The position numbers and the translations under genes are program-made. Under the pieces are notes generated by a model that saw nothing but the letters and a program-made list of their open reading frames with translations, searched no databases and was not told the DNA's origin. Below are positions 55,045 to 64,000 of a stretch of DNA of 64,000 bases, one piece after another. Position 1 is the first letter of the stretch. The number at the start of each line of letters is the position of its first letter. Source of the DNA: Euphorbia lathyris (Eukaryota; Streptophyta; Magnoliopsida; Malpighiales; Euphorbiaceae); the NCBI RefSeq assembly GCF_963576675.1, contig NC_088910.1, positions 87,612,104 to 87,676,103 on the forward strand, in the 5' to 3' direction.

Positions 55045-55573
55045 CTCCAACTTATGCCCGAAACTTTGCTTCGCCAACACTCAATCAGACATATCCCATC
55101 AACCTTTTCAAAATCAACACTGACACTACGCTAGGCAATCACATACGTCCGAGTAGCAGCTCACATGAAATGGTTCGCTCAAGTCCGTGCCTGCAGTTCT
55201 ATTGTCGACCAAGAAGGTAATCCACTAAACATACCAGTTCATCTATACCAGTTGAAGAAATTTTTATGTGTGATCTAGGGTACCTAGAAGTACGTAGGGC
55301 CTGATCCTCCTATCAAAAGAAAAAAGCTAAGAAGGCAAGACAAAGTGCTTAACCAAGCCATGATGTTATAAATCTTGTACTTTTTGATGCAACGATTTTT
55401 ACCCTTTGAAAAGGAACTCGGTTCCATGATCTCGGACACAGAACACTTCTTTTTCCTATGTAGTGGAAGAGTGGATATATGGAATGAAGAGTCTTTACAT
55501 CACCATAACCAATCAATGAGAAACTGAAGAGCCTCCAGTCTAGGGTTCTTTAAAAGGGGGGGGGGACTACTTG

Positions 55574-55855
55574 ATGAGGAATGTGGGCCAAGCCCACTAA
55601 ACCTAGTCTAAGCACATTTAAGGCACTGGCCTAGAAATGACAAATCAGGTACAAACCTATAAAGCGGACCCGACCTAGTCAGACAACTTTATATAAAGCC
55701 ACAATCCATAATAAGGAGGTCCGCCTAGTTTCTCTTTCTCTACTCACACACTCTCTTTTTAGAGTTAATGCTGACTTGTGCGTTGGAGTGTTTCCAGGGA
55801 CCGTTCCCCGAGCATGTGAATCCCGAACTCCGAAGGTCATCGCAGGTTCTCACAT
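55574..55855 (+). repeat. LTR of the second Tat-type element
   Basis: It starts TGATGAGGAATGTGGGCC after a long G run and holds TATATAAAG near 55690. Its end (CGAAGGTCATCGCAGGTTCTCACA) resembles the other Tat LTR near 6680-6740 in style (GGAGTGT..CC...). No second LTR is seen. Confidence 0.65.
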
Positions 55856-56090
55856 CTCCATTAATTTGTTTTGGAATAAAAGATTGAGATAACCATAAAG
55901 AAAAATATTGGTATCAAAATAGTTTTAAGATTTTGGAGAAAAGTCAATCTAGCCCCAACATACAAGATAACATTATTTTATTCTGAACGTTTGTGAAATG
56001 GTGCAATTATAATCATTGATAATGAAACTTAGGTTAACAACAGGTATGTTTGTGTCAAGTTCCATTATCCAAACCTATAATTATATAGAT
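55856..56090. other. AT-rich spacer without genes
   Basis: Nothing recognisable between the Tat LTR and the next repeat. Confidence 0.5.
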
Positions 56091-57010
56091 GGTGTTTGGT
56101 TGTTCATTTTCATGCTCTTGTTTGTCTTTTCACTTTAAAATAGAAAATTGGGTTAATTACAAATAACTACCCTGTGGTTTGGCCGATTTGTAATGTGGTA
56201 CATGTGGTATTTTTTTTTTTGCAAACACCTCCATGTGGTTGTCACCGTTAGCAAAATCAAGGCAACGGTAAAAATTCTGTTAAATTAAAGCGGCATTTTC
56301 GAGAAAAAAATTTGACTTGTTTTTTTAACTTTTTTAGTTGACCTTCTTCTTCTTCTTCCTTCTCTCTCTCCTCCTCATTTCTTCCATTGTTGTTCTTCCT
56401 CCTCCTCATTTCTTCTTCTTCTTCTTCTTCTTCTTTTTTAAAAAAAAATTCTGAAATTCCCAAACGTCTGGAAATTCCAGAATTTAAAAAAAATAGAAAA
56501 AGAAAAAAGAAAAAAAAGGAAGAAGAAGAGACAGAGGAGGAAGAAGAAGAAAAAAAGAGAGGAGGATGAGGAGGAAAAAGAAGAATAAGATGACGAAGAA
56601 CAATGAAAGAAGAAGATAAAGAAGATTGAAGAAGAAGATGGAAGAAGAAGGAGAGAGGAGAGGGAGAACAAAAAATAATAAAAAATAAAATAAAATTCGT
56701 TTTCCCCAAATTAACTCTCTTCCACGTCATCATCTTAACACTTTTCATCCATTTGCTTTGATTTTGCTAACGGTGACAACCACATGAGGTGTTTGCAAAA
56801 AAAATATCACACCTACCACATCGCAAATTGGTCAAACCACATGGTAGTTATTTATAATTAACTCTAAAAAATTTGAGATGTTTGGCTAATGATCTCATGT
56901 TTGTTTTTTACACCTGAAAGTAGTCTTTTACAAAAACAGAAAACCTCTGCTTTTTTAAAAACAGTTTTTTCCAACATCAAACAGTATATAAAAAAACGGT
57001 TCATAATTTC
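56091..57010. repeat. GGTGTTTGGTT repeat split by a MITE
   Basis: The left part (GGTGTTTGGTTGTTCATTTT ... CTTTTCACTTTAAAATAG) and right part (GATGTTTGGCTAATGATCTC ... CTTTTACAAAAACAG) together match an uninterrupted copy at 60884-61040. The TGTTTGGT start is common in plant hAT- and Harbinger-type MITEs; the class is not settled. Confidence 0.7.
56150..56864. mobile_element. Mutator-type MITE with long homopurine core
   Basis: The ends GGGTTAATTACAAATAACTACC and its complement pair. The flanks TAGAAAATT (56141-56149) and TAAAAAATT (56865-56873) match at 8 of 9. The arms include GTGGTTGTCACCGTTAGCAA. The core (about 56345-56660) is CTT/CCT-rich in the left half and GAA/GGA-rich in the right, so the two halves can pair. 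The open frames in it are low-complexity artefacts. Confidence 0.87.
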
Positions 57011-57520
57011 ACATATATTGATATTCAAATGAGGCAGATTTTATATGTTAGGGTAAATTAATACTACTTTCCTAACAACTTTTAAAACTATTTTGGTACC
57101 ATTTCCCTGAAAATAAATCAAATTTTGTTAAAAAAACAATGAGAATAGAAGATTATCTTTCACATTTACCAATCCAATCGATCACGGATTCCAAGCAATG
57201 AAGTTAAATGTAAAGAATATAGGAAAGCTAAATGTAAAAGGAAGTAAAATGATGTAATTCAGTCTCTCTATTAATTATGCAATCAATGGGAAGAGAGAGA
57301 AAATAAAGTTAAAAGACTTTTATAGTTGTAATGCTGTGTATGGAAATGTGTTTTAAATAGCTTTTTTTCCTTTTTTCAATTATTGATTTCACATGTTTCC
57401 AAGTAACAAGTGCATCTTTATTAACAAATCATAATCCTACTTTAATATTTTAATTAATAATTTAAGCTTTTTGGTATCTCCCACTTGAGAGCTAAAAACC
57501 AAACTCATACTAATAATAAG
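57011..57520. other. AT-rich spacer upstream of the DUF688 gene
   Basis: It includes a short MITE-like block near 57050-57120 (GGGTAAATTAATACTACTTT). There is no gene. Confidence 0.5.
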
Positions 57521-58180
57521 CGTGTTAACTAGTTTATCCCCTTCTCCTTCACTTCTCCCTTCTCCCCTCTTTCATTTTATTCTTTCTTCCTCATTCTTCT
57601 CATTGATTCCTCTCTTTCTCATTTCATCAAATAATTGGAGTCTGGATCGACCATCTATTTCTTCCTCACAAGGTACTACTGTCTCCCCCTCATTCTTCAT
57701 TGTCGAAATTTTTTAATTATTGGATTCCAAGAAAACTATGGAGCAATTATTTGGTTTCTTTCCATTTTCTGATGCATTTCTTGCTACTACTTTATTCATC
57801 TTTTGTTACATTTTGAACATGATGGCAACTTGATTTGGCTTCACCACTGAATCTGCACTAGTTATAGTGTTCATTTTGGACTTCTGCCTTTTCATTGGAT
57901 GTGGAATCTTGTTATTTGACTTTGTGCAATGAAATAGTTGAGAATTTGACAGAAAACCCTAAACCCCTATTGCTATTTGGGTTTTTTTTTAGCTGTTTGT
58001 TCTGATTTGATTGAGTGAAGAAAGTGAAACGTTGAAGTGTGCTGTTTTCGTTCTTTTTTCTTGAATGATTAGCTTTGGGAATTCCAGTTTTAGGAACTTT
58101 GTTTATTGTTTCTGAAGGTGACCTAGAATAGATTAGATTTGATTGAAAAGCAATCTTTTGCAGAAACAAATTGTAATCTG

Positions 58181-60444
58181 ATGGAAGGAAAGCAATTGGA
58201 TTTTAATCGGCCACTTCTGTCTGTGAGGAGATTTTCACCAACAGTATCCAAGGCAGAAACTGAAAACAAAAGGAAAACTGAAAAGGCTTTCCCCAGAGTG
58301 CCCCCTGTTTACAAATCAGAATTGAGATCAGGTCCGGTGAGGAATCCTGGAACTGTTCCTTTTGTGTGGGAGCAAAGCCCTGGAAGACCCAAATATGAAA
58401 CTAAACCACAAACTTTTGACCCTCAACATGCTCCTGCCGCTCCAAGACTTCCGCCTGGACGGCCTGGACGATCTTTAAACGCTGATAGTCATAGACAAGC
58501 TTTTGAAGCTACAGCAGTTTCTCATTCTGAAACAAAAAGCGATCTTTTGGGGTCTCAAAGTGCTCCATTGTTGGATAAAAATGAAACTGAAGAGATCTCT
58601 GGAGATGGAACAGAGGAGACCGATGTTCTTGGTTCAGAGGATGATCATGAAGCCTATGTAGATGCACTTGAGGCTCTTTCCCGGAGTGAATCATTCTTTT
58701 TAAATTGCAGCGTAAGTGGTGTGAGTGGGTTGGATGGTCCTGATATAAAACAATGGGGTACTTCCTCAACCGATCAGCAAACTCGGGATTTCATGATGGG
58801 TCGATTCCTTCCTGCAGCAAAGGCAATGGCTTCAGAAACTCCTCAATATTCTACTAGGAAGCAACCTGTTCCGCAAGAACAACCAAGAACGGCAAGCAAA
58901 TTGTTGACAATGGAAAAACGACATCCATTCAATGAAGGCAGAAGACTGACTAATGTACCACATTGTCCCCATTGTAATGGAGAGGAAGAAACAGAAGAGG
59001 AAGATGGTGATTATGATGAACAAGATAACTCATCTGTTAAAGTTTGCGGGTTTTTCCCTCGGTTATGCTTACGGAACTCCTTTTGTATTTTGAATCCTGT
59101 ACCAGGTATGAGGAAACAGATCCAGGCACCCATGTTATCATCTAATATGACAAAAGTTAGATCTTCGCATGCTGTATATTGCCCTGAAAATGGTAATGAG
59201 GTATGCTTGTTTCAGTCATACTTCACACAATTTGTCTCACTATCATGTTATACAACTATTAATAATACTGCCTTCTTTTCATATGTATTTTGGTTAGCAT
59301 AATCAGGATGACATACATAAGCAGGCATCAATTCATGTGCTCCAAACAAAAGGGATGCAAAATGAGCAGAAAAGTCAATCAAATAAAATTCATTGCAGAA
59401 GTTATGAAAAAGAATTAGATGGATCTTCTTTGTACAAGCGTTTGCAGGGTAATGTCCCATTGCCTTACAAGGACAAATTCTCTATACCAACTATTACTGA
59501 AGAAAAAGGATTTTTAGGGATTCCTGAAAAGTCCAAGGATTCTGTAGCTAATTCTTGTGTCAATGGTGGCAAGGTTTTCCGAGAATTTTTGACGAGTGAG
59601 AGCGATGAATGGGAATCAGCTTCTTCTAGTCCTCTGGTTGAGAAAACTCTGTACATAGATTCTGAACATATGCTGAAACCTCAAGTTTCAAATTCAAGTT
59701 CTTCAGATATGAAAGGCATAAATGAACACAGAAGAGATGATGTCACTAGAAATGGGGAAGTTGAAGAAACGACTTCCACTTATTCTTCATTTCAAGAGGA
59801 TGAGCTTGGTACTGCTGCAAGGGACAAGGAAAATATGCTATCAAAAAGTCTGGAGTCTGCTAATTCTGGTCTTATATCGTTATCAGACAGATCCATGCAT
59901 GATATAAAAATGGTTTCGATGAATTCCAAGCACAACCAAGACCTTACAGACATCTCAACATCAGAAGAAAGCCTAAAAGTGGATCCTTTGAACATGCAAA
60001 GCAAAAAAGTGGGTGATGATGTAGATAGTAATTTAGAGAAGCAATTGCTTCACATGAAATTAAGTGATGAAGAGATTTCGAAAGGCTGCAGTGTGCAAAA
60101 ATCTCAGCTTCCACTTCCCCTGCCTTTGCCGAAATCTCCATCAGAATCTTGGCTAAAGCGTGCCTTACCGGCTGTTTCGACAAAGCATACAGCTTCGAGG
60201 TCTTCTCTGGGGTTGAACTTACATCCCAGAGTTGAGGCTTCCAAAATTGAGTCCCCTGATTCAAAGTGGGAAACAATTGTGAAAACTGCTAAAGTTCAAC
60301 ATGGGCATTTGAGATATTCTGAGGTAAAATTCTGCTGTCCTAACATGTATTTATCTCTGTCGGGTGTAGACTGATTTATGCTAATGTTATTGGTTATAAT
60401 CTGTGTATCATCAGGAATTACTTTCAACAATACCTGAAGTTTAG
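58181..60444 (+). CDS. Plant DUF688-family protein
   Basis: Three coding exons, 58181-59200, 59298-60323 and 60415-60444, give 691 residues. An alternative acceptor at 59307 would drop three codons. The 5' UTR seems to hold an intron: donor near 57671, acceptor at 58163. The ATG at 58181 gives MEGKQLDFNRPLLSVRRFS, the usual family start. Family marks include PFVWEQSPGRPK (about residues 60-70), an Asp/Glu-rich part after a CPHC motif, CGFFPRLC...NPVPGMR at about 290-315, and the basic SESWLKRALP near the C-terminus. The protein is Ser- and charge-rich and largely disordered, without signal peptide or membrane segment. The biochemical role of the family is not known to me, and I infer none. 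The gene appears intact. Confidence 0.88.
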
Positions 60445-60716
60445 ATTGCAAAAATTCATTGGCAGTGCAATGTACTTTCAACGACATGGTTTGCCGGCTT
60501 ATCAAAAGCTTCTGCCATCTTCTTTATAGTTTGTTTCTGTTTTGGGACTGCTTATAAGGATTGGTATATATACACTTGACAACTGTAAATCAAAATGACC
60601 AATAATTCACATCCATTTTTATAGTTGGGATCAGTTATTTTCTTGTAAATCTTCCTTTATAAGTTCCTGATTGTGAATTTTCTGTAAAGCAAACTAAAAG
60701 AAGAGCTCAACTTATT

Positions 60717-60755
<39 letters not shown>

Positions 60756-60883
60756 CTGTTAAGTGTATTTGAATTTGGAGGAATAATGGATGAAAAAGGA
60801 TGGATTGAATCTTGAACTGCTTATAGCGTGTTAAGTAGATGTTTCAATCTTTTATATTACATTAATCCTATCTATCTAAGGGG
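60445..60883. other. 3' region of the DUF688 gene
   Basis: Non-coding DNA with the probable 3' UTR, and a (GA)n microsatellite at 60719-60752. Confidence 0.6.
60719..60752. repeat. (GA)n microsatellite
   Basis: About 16 AG units in a row. Confidence 0.95.
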
Positions 60884-61040
60884 GTGTTTGGTAGCTATTT
60901 TCATGCTCCTGTTTATTTTTTCATTTCAAAGGGGAGAGTTTTAAATGTTTGGTTAATGATCTCTTGTTTGCCTTTTACATCTAAAAGCAACCTTTTACAA
61001 AAGTAGGAAATCTCCGTTTTTACCGTAGATAAAACAAACG
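60884..61040. repeat. Uninterrupted GGTGTTTGGT repeat
   Basis: GGGTGTTTGGTAGCTATTTT through CCTTTTACAAAAGTAGG matches both sides of the MITE at 56150, and gives its empty site. Confidence 0.75.
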
Positions 61041-61080
61041 GTTCTAAAGTTCCAAACCCCATTATTCCCCATATTTAAAT

Positions 61081-61250
61081 ACACCATCACTGGGAATGGG
61101 GATTTAAGGGTCAAGAGGGGATTTGAATGATTTAAGGGTCAAGAGGGGATTTGAATGGAATATATATATAAATTCAGCACACCATCACTAGGAATGGGGA
61201 TTTAGGGGTCAAGAGGGGATTTGAATGGGATATATATATAAATTGAGCAC
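61081..61250 (+). repeat. Nested tandem duplication
   Basis: A 27-bp unit (ATTTAAGGGTCAAGAGGGGA plus seven bases) is present three times. A larger unit, from CACCATCACT to ATATATATATAAATT, is present twice. Confidence 0.85.
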
Positions 61251-62485
61251 CCTTCTGTGTATGGTGTTTTAATAAAGTGTGTATATAATTTGAGCACTCT
61301 TCCTATGAGTAAATATGTATTTCAAAATCACTAATAGTGTGAGTTTTTGATAACATATGTTACTTTGCTAACGTGACGTGGTACAATAAAATATTTGACT
61401 TTTGATGATTTGATATACCTATCACATAAATCACATGAGAACACTTTCTATAAATAAATATGTATATCATCTGTCTAAGCTACTAACTAGTGACAAAAGA
61501 TGTTGTGTCTCAAAAATAATCACTGCCTGAAGCTAGTTGATGAGTGCAATTAGAGTTTTAGAGCCGGTTTAGTTCAGCTGTTAGCTAATAACGGCTTATA
61601 AAGAGACTAAACTATTTAATAATTCCAATATTTGAGGGATTAAAGTGTTAAATAGAATAAACTATATATTATTAAAATACGAGGACTAAACCAAATTTAG
61701 AGTTTGAACACCTATTATTTGTCAGAAAACTCTATCAAATTTAGAGTTTTAGAGCCGGTTTGGTTCAACTGCTAGCTAATAATGACTTGTATCAACAATT
61801 TATATATATATATATATAAAAGCTAAAATGCTACTGCTTTTATTAAAAAAAAAGCTCAAAGCTCCAAAATATCGCATTTTTTTATGGTTTGGAGTGAAAC
61901 ACTAAACAATGCTCTAAAAATATGAAACAAACATCTTAATTTTATACGGTAAAAATACCAAAATTAATTAAACATCTGGACATTAGAGCAGCCAATGAAA
62001 TGAATCAACTCAATAAATATAACACTTCGTGCTTCTCTATATACGTACATAATATTGATTAGTCATTCAACTCATCTTGTGCATCCTATTAGCTCCCTCA
62101 ATTCACCAAATGTAATACTTTGTGCCCCTTAAGTTTATAGAGGCATAAAGTATTATATTTGTTGAGTTGAGTGTGCTAATAGGTTGCACTTTATAGAGAC
62201 ATGAAGTGTTATATTTGTTGAGTCGAGTGTGTTAATAGACTGTCCTTTCTTTAAGTTAAAGGGTCAAACTGGAAAAAAGACAAGTTGAAGGGTGGGAAGG
62301 TATTAAGCCTAAAATGAAACAGAGTAGTAAAAAATCATAGATAGGAGTAATTTGGGCGGATGATGATGAGGTATCCAAAAAAAATCAGGAATTGGGACAT
62401 ATTACGTGGCGATTCATAATTCATCGTTTTTGCGTTGAGGAGAAGAGGCCCCATTCTACTACCCGAACTCACCTGCTTCGCTTCA
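61251..62485. other. Intergenic DNA upstream of the CGL160-like gene
   Basis: AT-rich with a (TA)n run near 61800. Several copies of a short block (AAGTGTTATATTTGTTGAGT and inverted variants) lie at 62020-62230. The promoter of the downstream gene must lie near the right end; no clear TATA box is seen. Confidence 0.5.
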
Positions 62486-64000
62486 ATGGCGATTCTCAAC
62501 TACATTTCAGTTACTTCAACCGCCACACCCATCTCAAAAGACCCCTCCTCAACATCGCCTGATCCAAGGCTAACTAAAGTGATTTTGCCCAAAAAGAAGC
62601 CAGAAAAATGGTCTACAGGGGTTGCACCAGGGGACTATGGAGGTCCACCCACCACCACTAAGCTTCGCAAGTACTGGGGAGGTGAAAAAGAAGACCCTTT
62701 AACTTCTTATGGCTTTATTTGGAACAAGGATTTCATGCCCCGCATGAAGAAATTGATTCAGGAACCCTCTACTCAACCCACTCCTGTTAAGGTTCTTTCC
62801 TGTATTTTCTTGTTTCATTTTAAACTTGGGATTTCAATTCTTGTATATTATTTGGTACTCTGGGGAATAATAATTTGTGTTTTCAGAACTTCTGACCCCA
62901 ATTTGTTCTGGTATTGTTGTTAATGTTGTTTCTCAATCTTTCAAGTGGCTAATTAATATCACAATCCTTCAGTTTTGGATAGCTACAACCTTTTTCTGTT
63001 TTTTGGGTTCAGTTTTTTTGCCTTTGTTCTTAATTGGTTTATATGAAATCAGTTATTATAGTTTTGAGTATTACGTTGTCAAATGCATTTGCATTTCAAT
63101 GCCCATTTGGTTCTGGATAAGCCTAATGCAGAGTTCATTTTTTAGCATGAGGTAGAGCAAGACTTAGTTTTCCAACTACTACAGTCCTAAACAGATAACA
63201 TAAAATGGTGGGATGGGAACACAAATTAATTCTTTATTTTGTTTTACAATTATGTGTTGTTCTTCATTCACTCTTGTTCTGATAGTTAATGCCTTTTTTT
63301 GTCTTAACAGGAAGAGCCTTCTGGATTTCTAAGTATAAACAGAGTCATGAGTCTTGATAAGTATGTCAATACTTACATTTATTGCTATAGAATTTGCTTC
63401 TCACAAGAATACTCGCTTTTCTATTTCCATTGATGACTTTTTTTTTTTTTAACTCACTCTATTATTATTATGTGCATAATAACAGCTTGGAAGTTGATTT
63501 GTCTAAAGAGCTTACTCAAACTTCAAATGTGGTGTTTGAAATACCAGTTGAGCCTGCCACCAAAGTAAGATGGATACTTTTTGAATTCTTCTTGCAGTTT
63601 TGCAATTATCTTTTATTTTTTCAATTGAAAATGCAATAATTCTCAGGAAAAGATTGTCACTTCCCCGAAATGGAGATTAGCTCCAACGCGCCGTGAACAG
63701 GACAAGTGGGATAGAGCGGCTAAGGCTGCAACTGGGGGTAGTGTAAGTTCCTTGTTTAACCTTTACAAATTGATCTCTGCGAACTGCCATTTGTACTCTT
63801 TAATATGTTAAGATTCCTCTGCTTTGACTTTTTCATTTTTTATATAAATGACTTAGGTTGGGATAACTCTTGGGATTTGCTCTCACATTCATTTATTTCG
63901 TTGGACATTGTTTTGAAAAATAATCTTCTGTGCTAACTTATTTGCATGTGACCTGTAGGAAGTATTGTTAAGGGAAGTCAGAAAGCCTCGAGGTGATCCC
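62486..64000 (+). CDS. CGL160: CGL160-like chloroplast ATP synthase assembly protein, 5' part
   Basis: Five exons are seen before the window ends: 62486-62791, 63311-63360, 63486-63564, 63647-63742 and 63959 onward; all GT-AG. The protein starts MAILNYISVTST, a probable chloroplast transit peptide. It then has KPEKWSTGVAPGDYGGPPT with KLRKYWGG, the block FLSINRVMSLD, and APTRREQDKWDRAAKAATGG with the start of REVRKPRGDP. These agree with my recollection of CONSERVED ONLY IN THE GREEN LINEAGE 160, a thylakoid protein whose C-terminal membrane part resembles bacterial AtpI and which helps assemble the chloroplast ATP synthase. That membrane part would lie beyond the window. An ATG at 62435 in the same frame is not there (the codon is TTG), so 62486 is the start. 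Confidence 0.82.

Larger units (their letters stand above)
53100..55855 (+). mobile_element. Tat-lineage Gypsy 3' region with LTR
   Basis: The signature GTACGTAGGGCCTGATCCTC (55289) and a polypurine tract (AAAAGGGGGGGGGGACT, about 55551-55571) lead to an LTR that starts TGATGAGGAATG near 55574 and ends near 55855. Pol is absent. The non-coding part carries an antisense ORF remnant and a 108-bp tandem repeat, both features known from the Tat group. The left limit is uncertain. Confidence 0.68.

Noticed and set aside
56257..56748. Ser/Phe- and Glu-rich ORFs of up to 163 codons
   Set aside because: They come from the CTT/GAA core of a MITE.
58139..58180. Upstream start for the DUF688 protein
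   Set aside because: There is no ATG, and an intron acceptor at about 58163 lies inside this stretch. The family start MEGKQL is at 58181.

Overview
The window is nuclear DNA from a flowering plant, most likely a eudicot. It is AT-rich. It holds intron-containing genes whose best protein matches are chloroplast, mitochondrial and plant-specific families, several classes of plant retrotransposon, many MITEs, and copies of chloroplast and probably mitochondrial DNA. I cannot name the species. No bacterial-type gene cluster, CRISPR array or defence island is present.

Layout. Positions 1-5782 hold a tandem arrangement of a Copia-type LTR element (tail of an internal region, LTR, short internal region, LTR). 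It sits in the 3' end of a Tat-lineage Gypsy element (5783 to about 6760). About 7020-9900 is organelle-derived: a decayed rbcL, a matR scrap and mitochondrial-looking DNA. At 9910-16501 is a complete but non-autonomous Athila-type LTR element with a 5-bp target duplication. A decayed LINE (about 16968-22311, minus strand) follows, and it lies between two copies of one 600-700 bp sequence.

The genes begin at 23.5 kb. A FAR1/FHY3-family gene is on the minus strand (ATG at 27519). A divergent chloroplast J-domain/ferredoxin gene (DJC76-like, 29148-34952) follows. A LINE scrap and a Copia LTR-gag fragment fill 36.4-39.3 kb. Next is a ten-exon mitochondrial aspartate aminotransferase gene (39753-47386). 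Repeats occupy 47.4-57.0 kb: MITEs, Copia gag/RNase H remnants, and a second Tat element with a decayed antisense ORF and a 108-bp tandem repeat. A DUF688 gene (58181-60444) and the 5' part of a CGL160-like ATP synthase assembly gene (62486 to the window edge) complete the window.

The genes do not form a functional cluster. Three of the five intact-looking genes encode predicted organelle proteins: DJC76-like and CGL160-like in the chloroplast, AAT in mitochondria. The repeats share one theme: six MITEs, three of them inside introns, have 9-bp target duplications of the Mutator type. The observations most worth checking are the LINE flanked by a 600-700 bp duplication, the 1.1-kb near-perfect hairpin in an AAT intron, the antisense ORF plus 108-bp array in the second Tat element, and the tandem Copia array with a split accessory ORF. 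All gene models were assembled by eye from frame continuity and GT-AG sites. No alignment or search was run.
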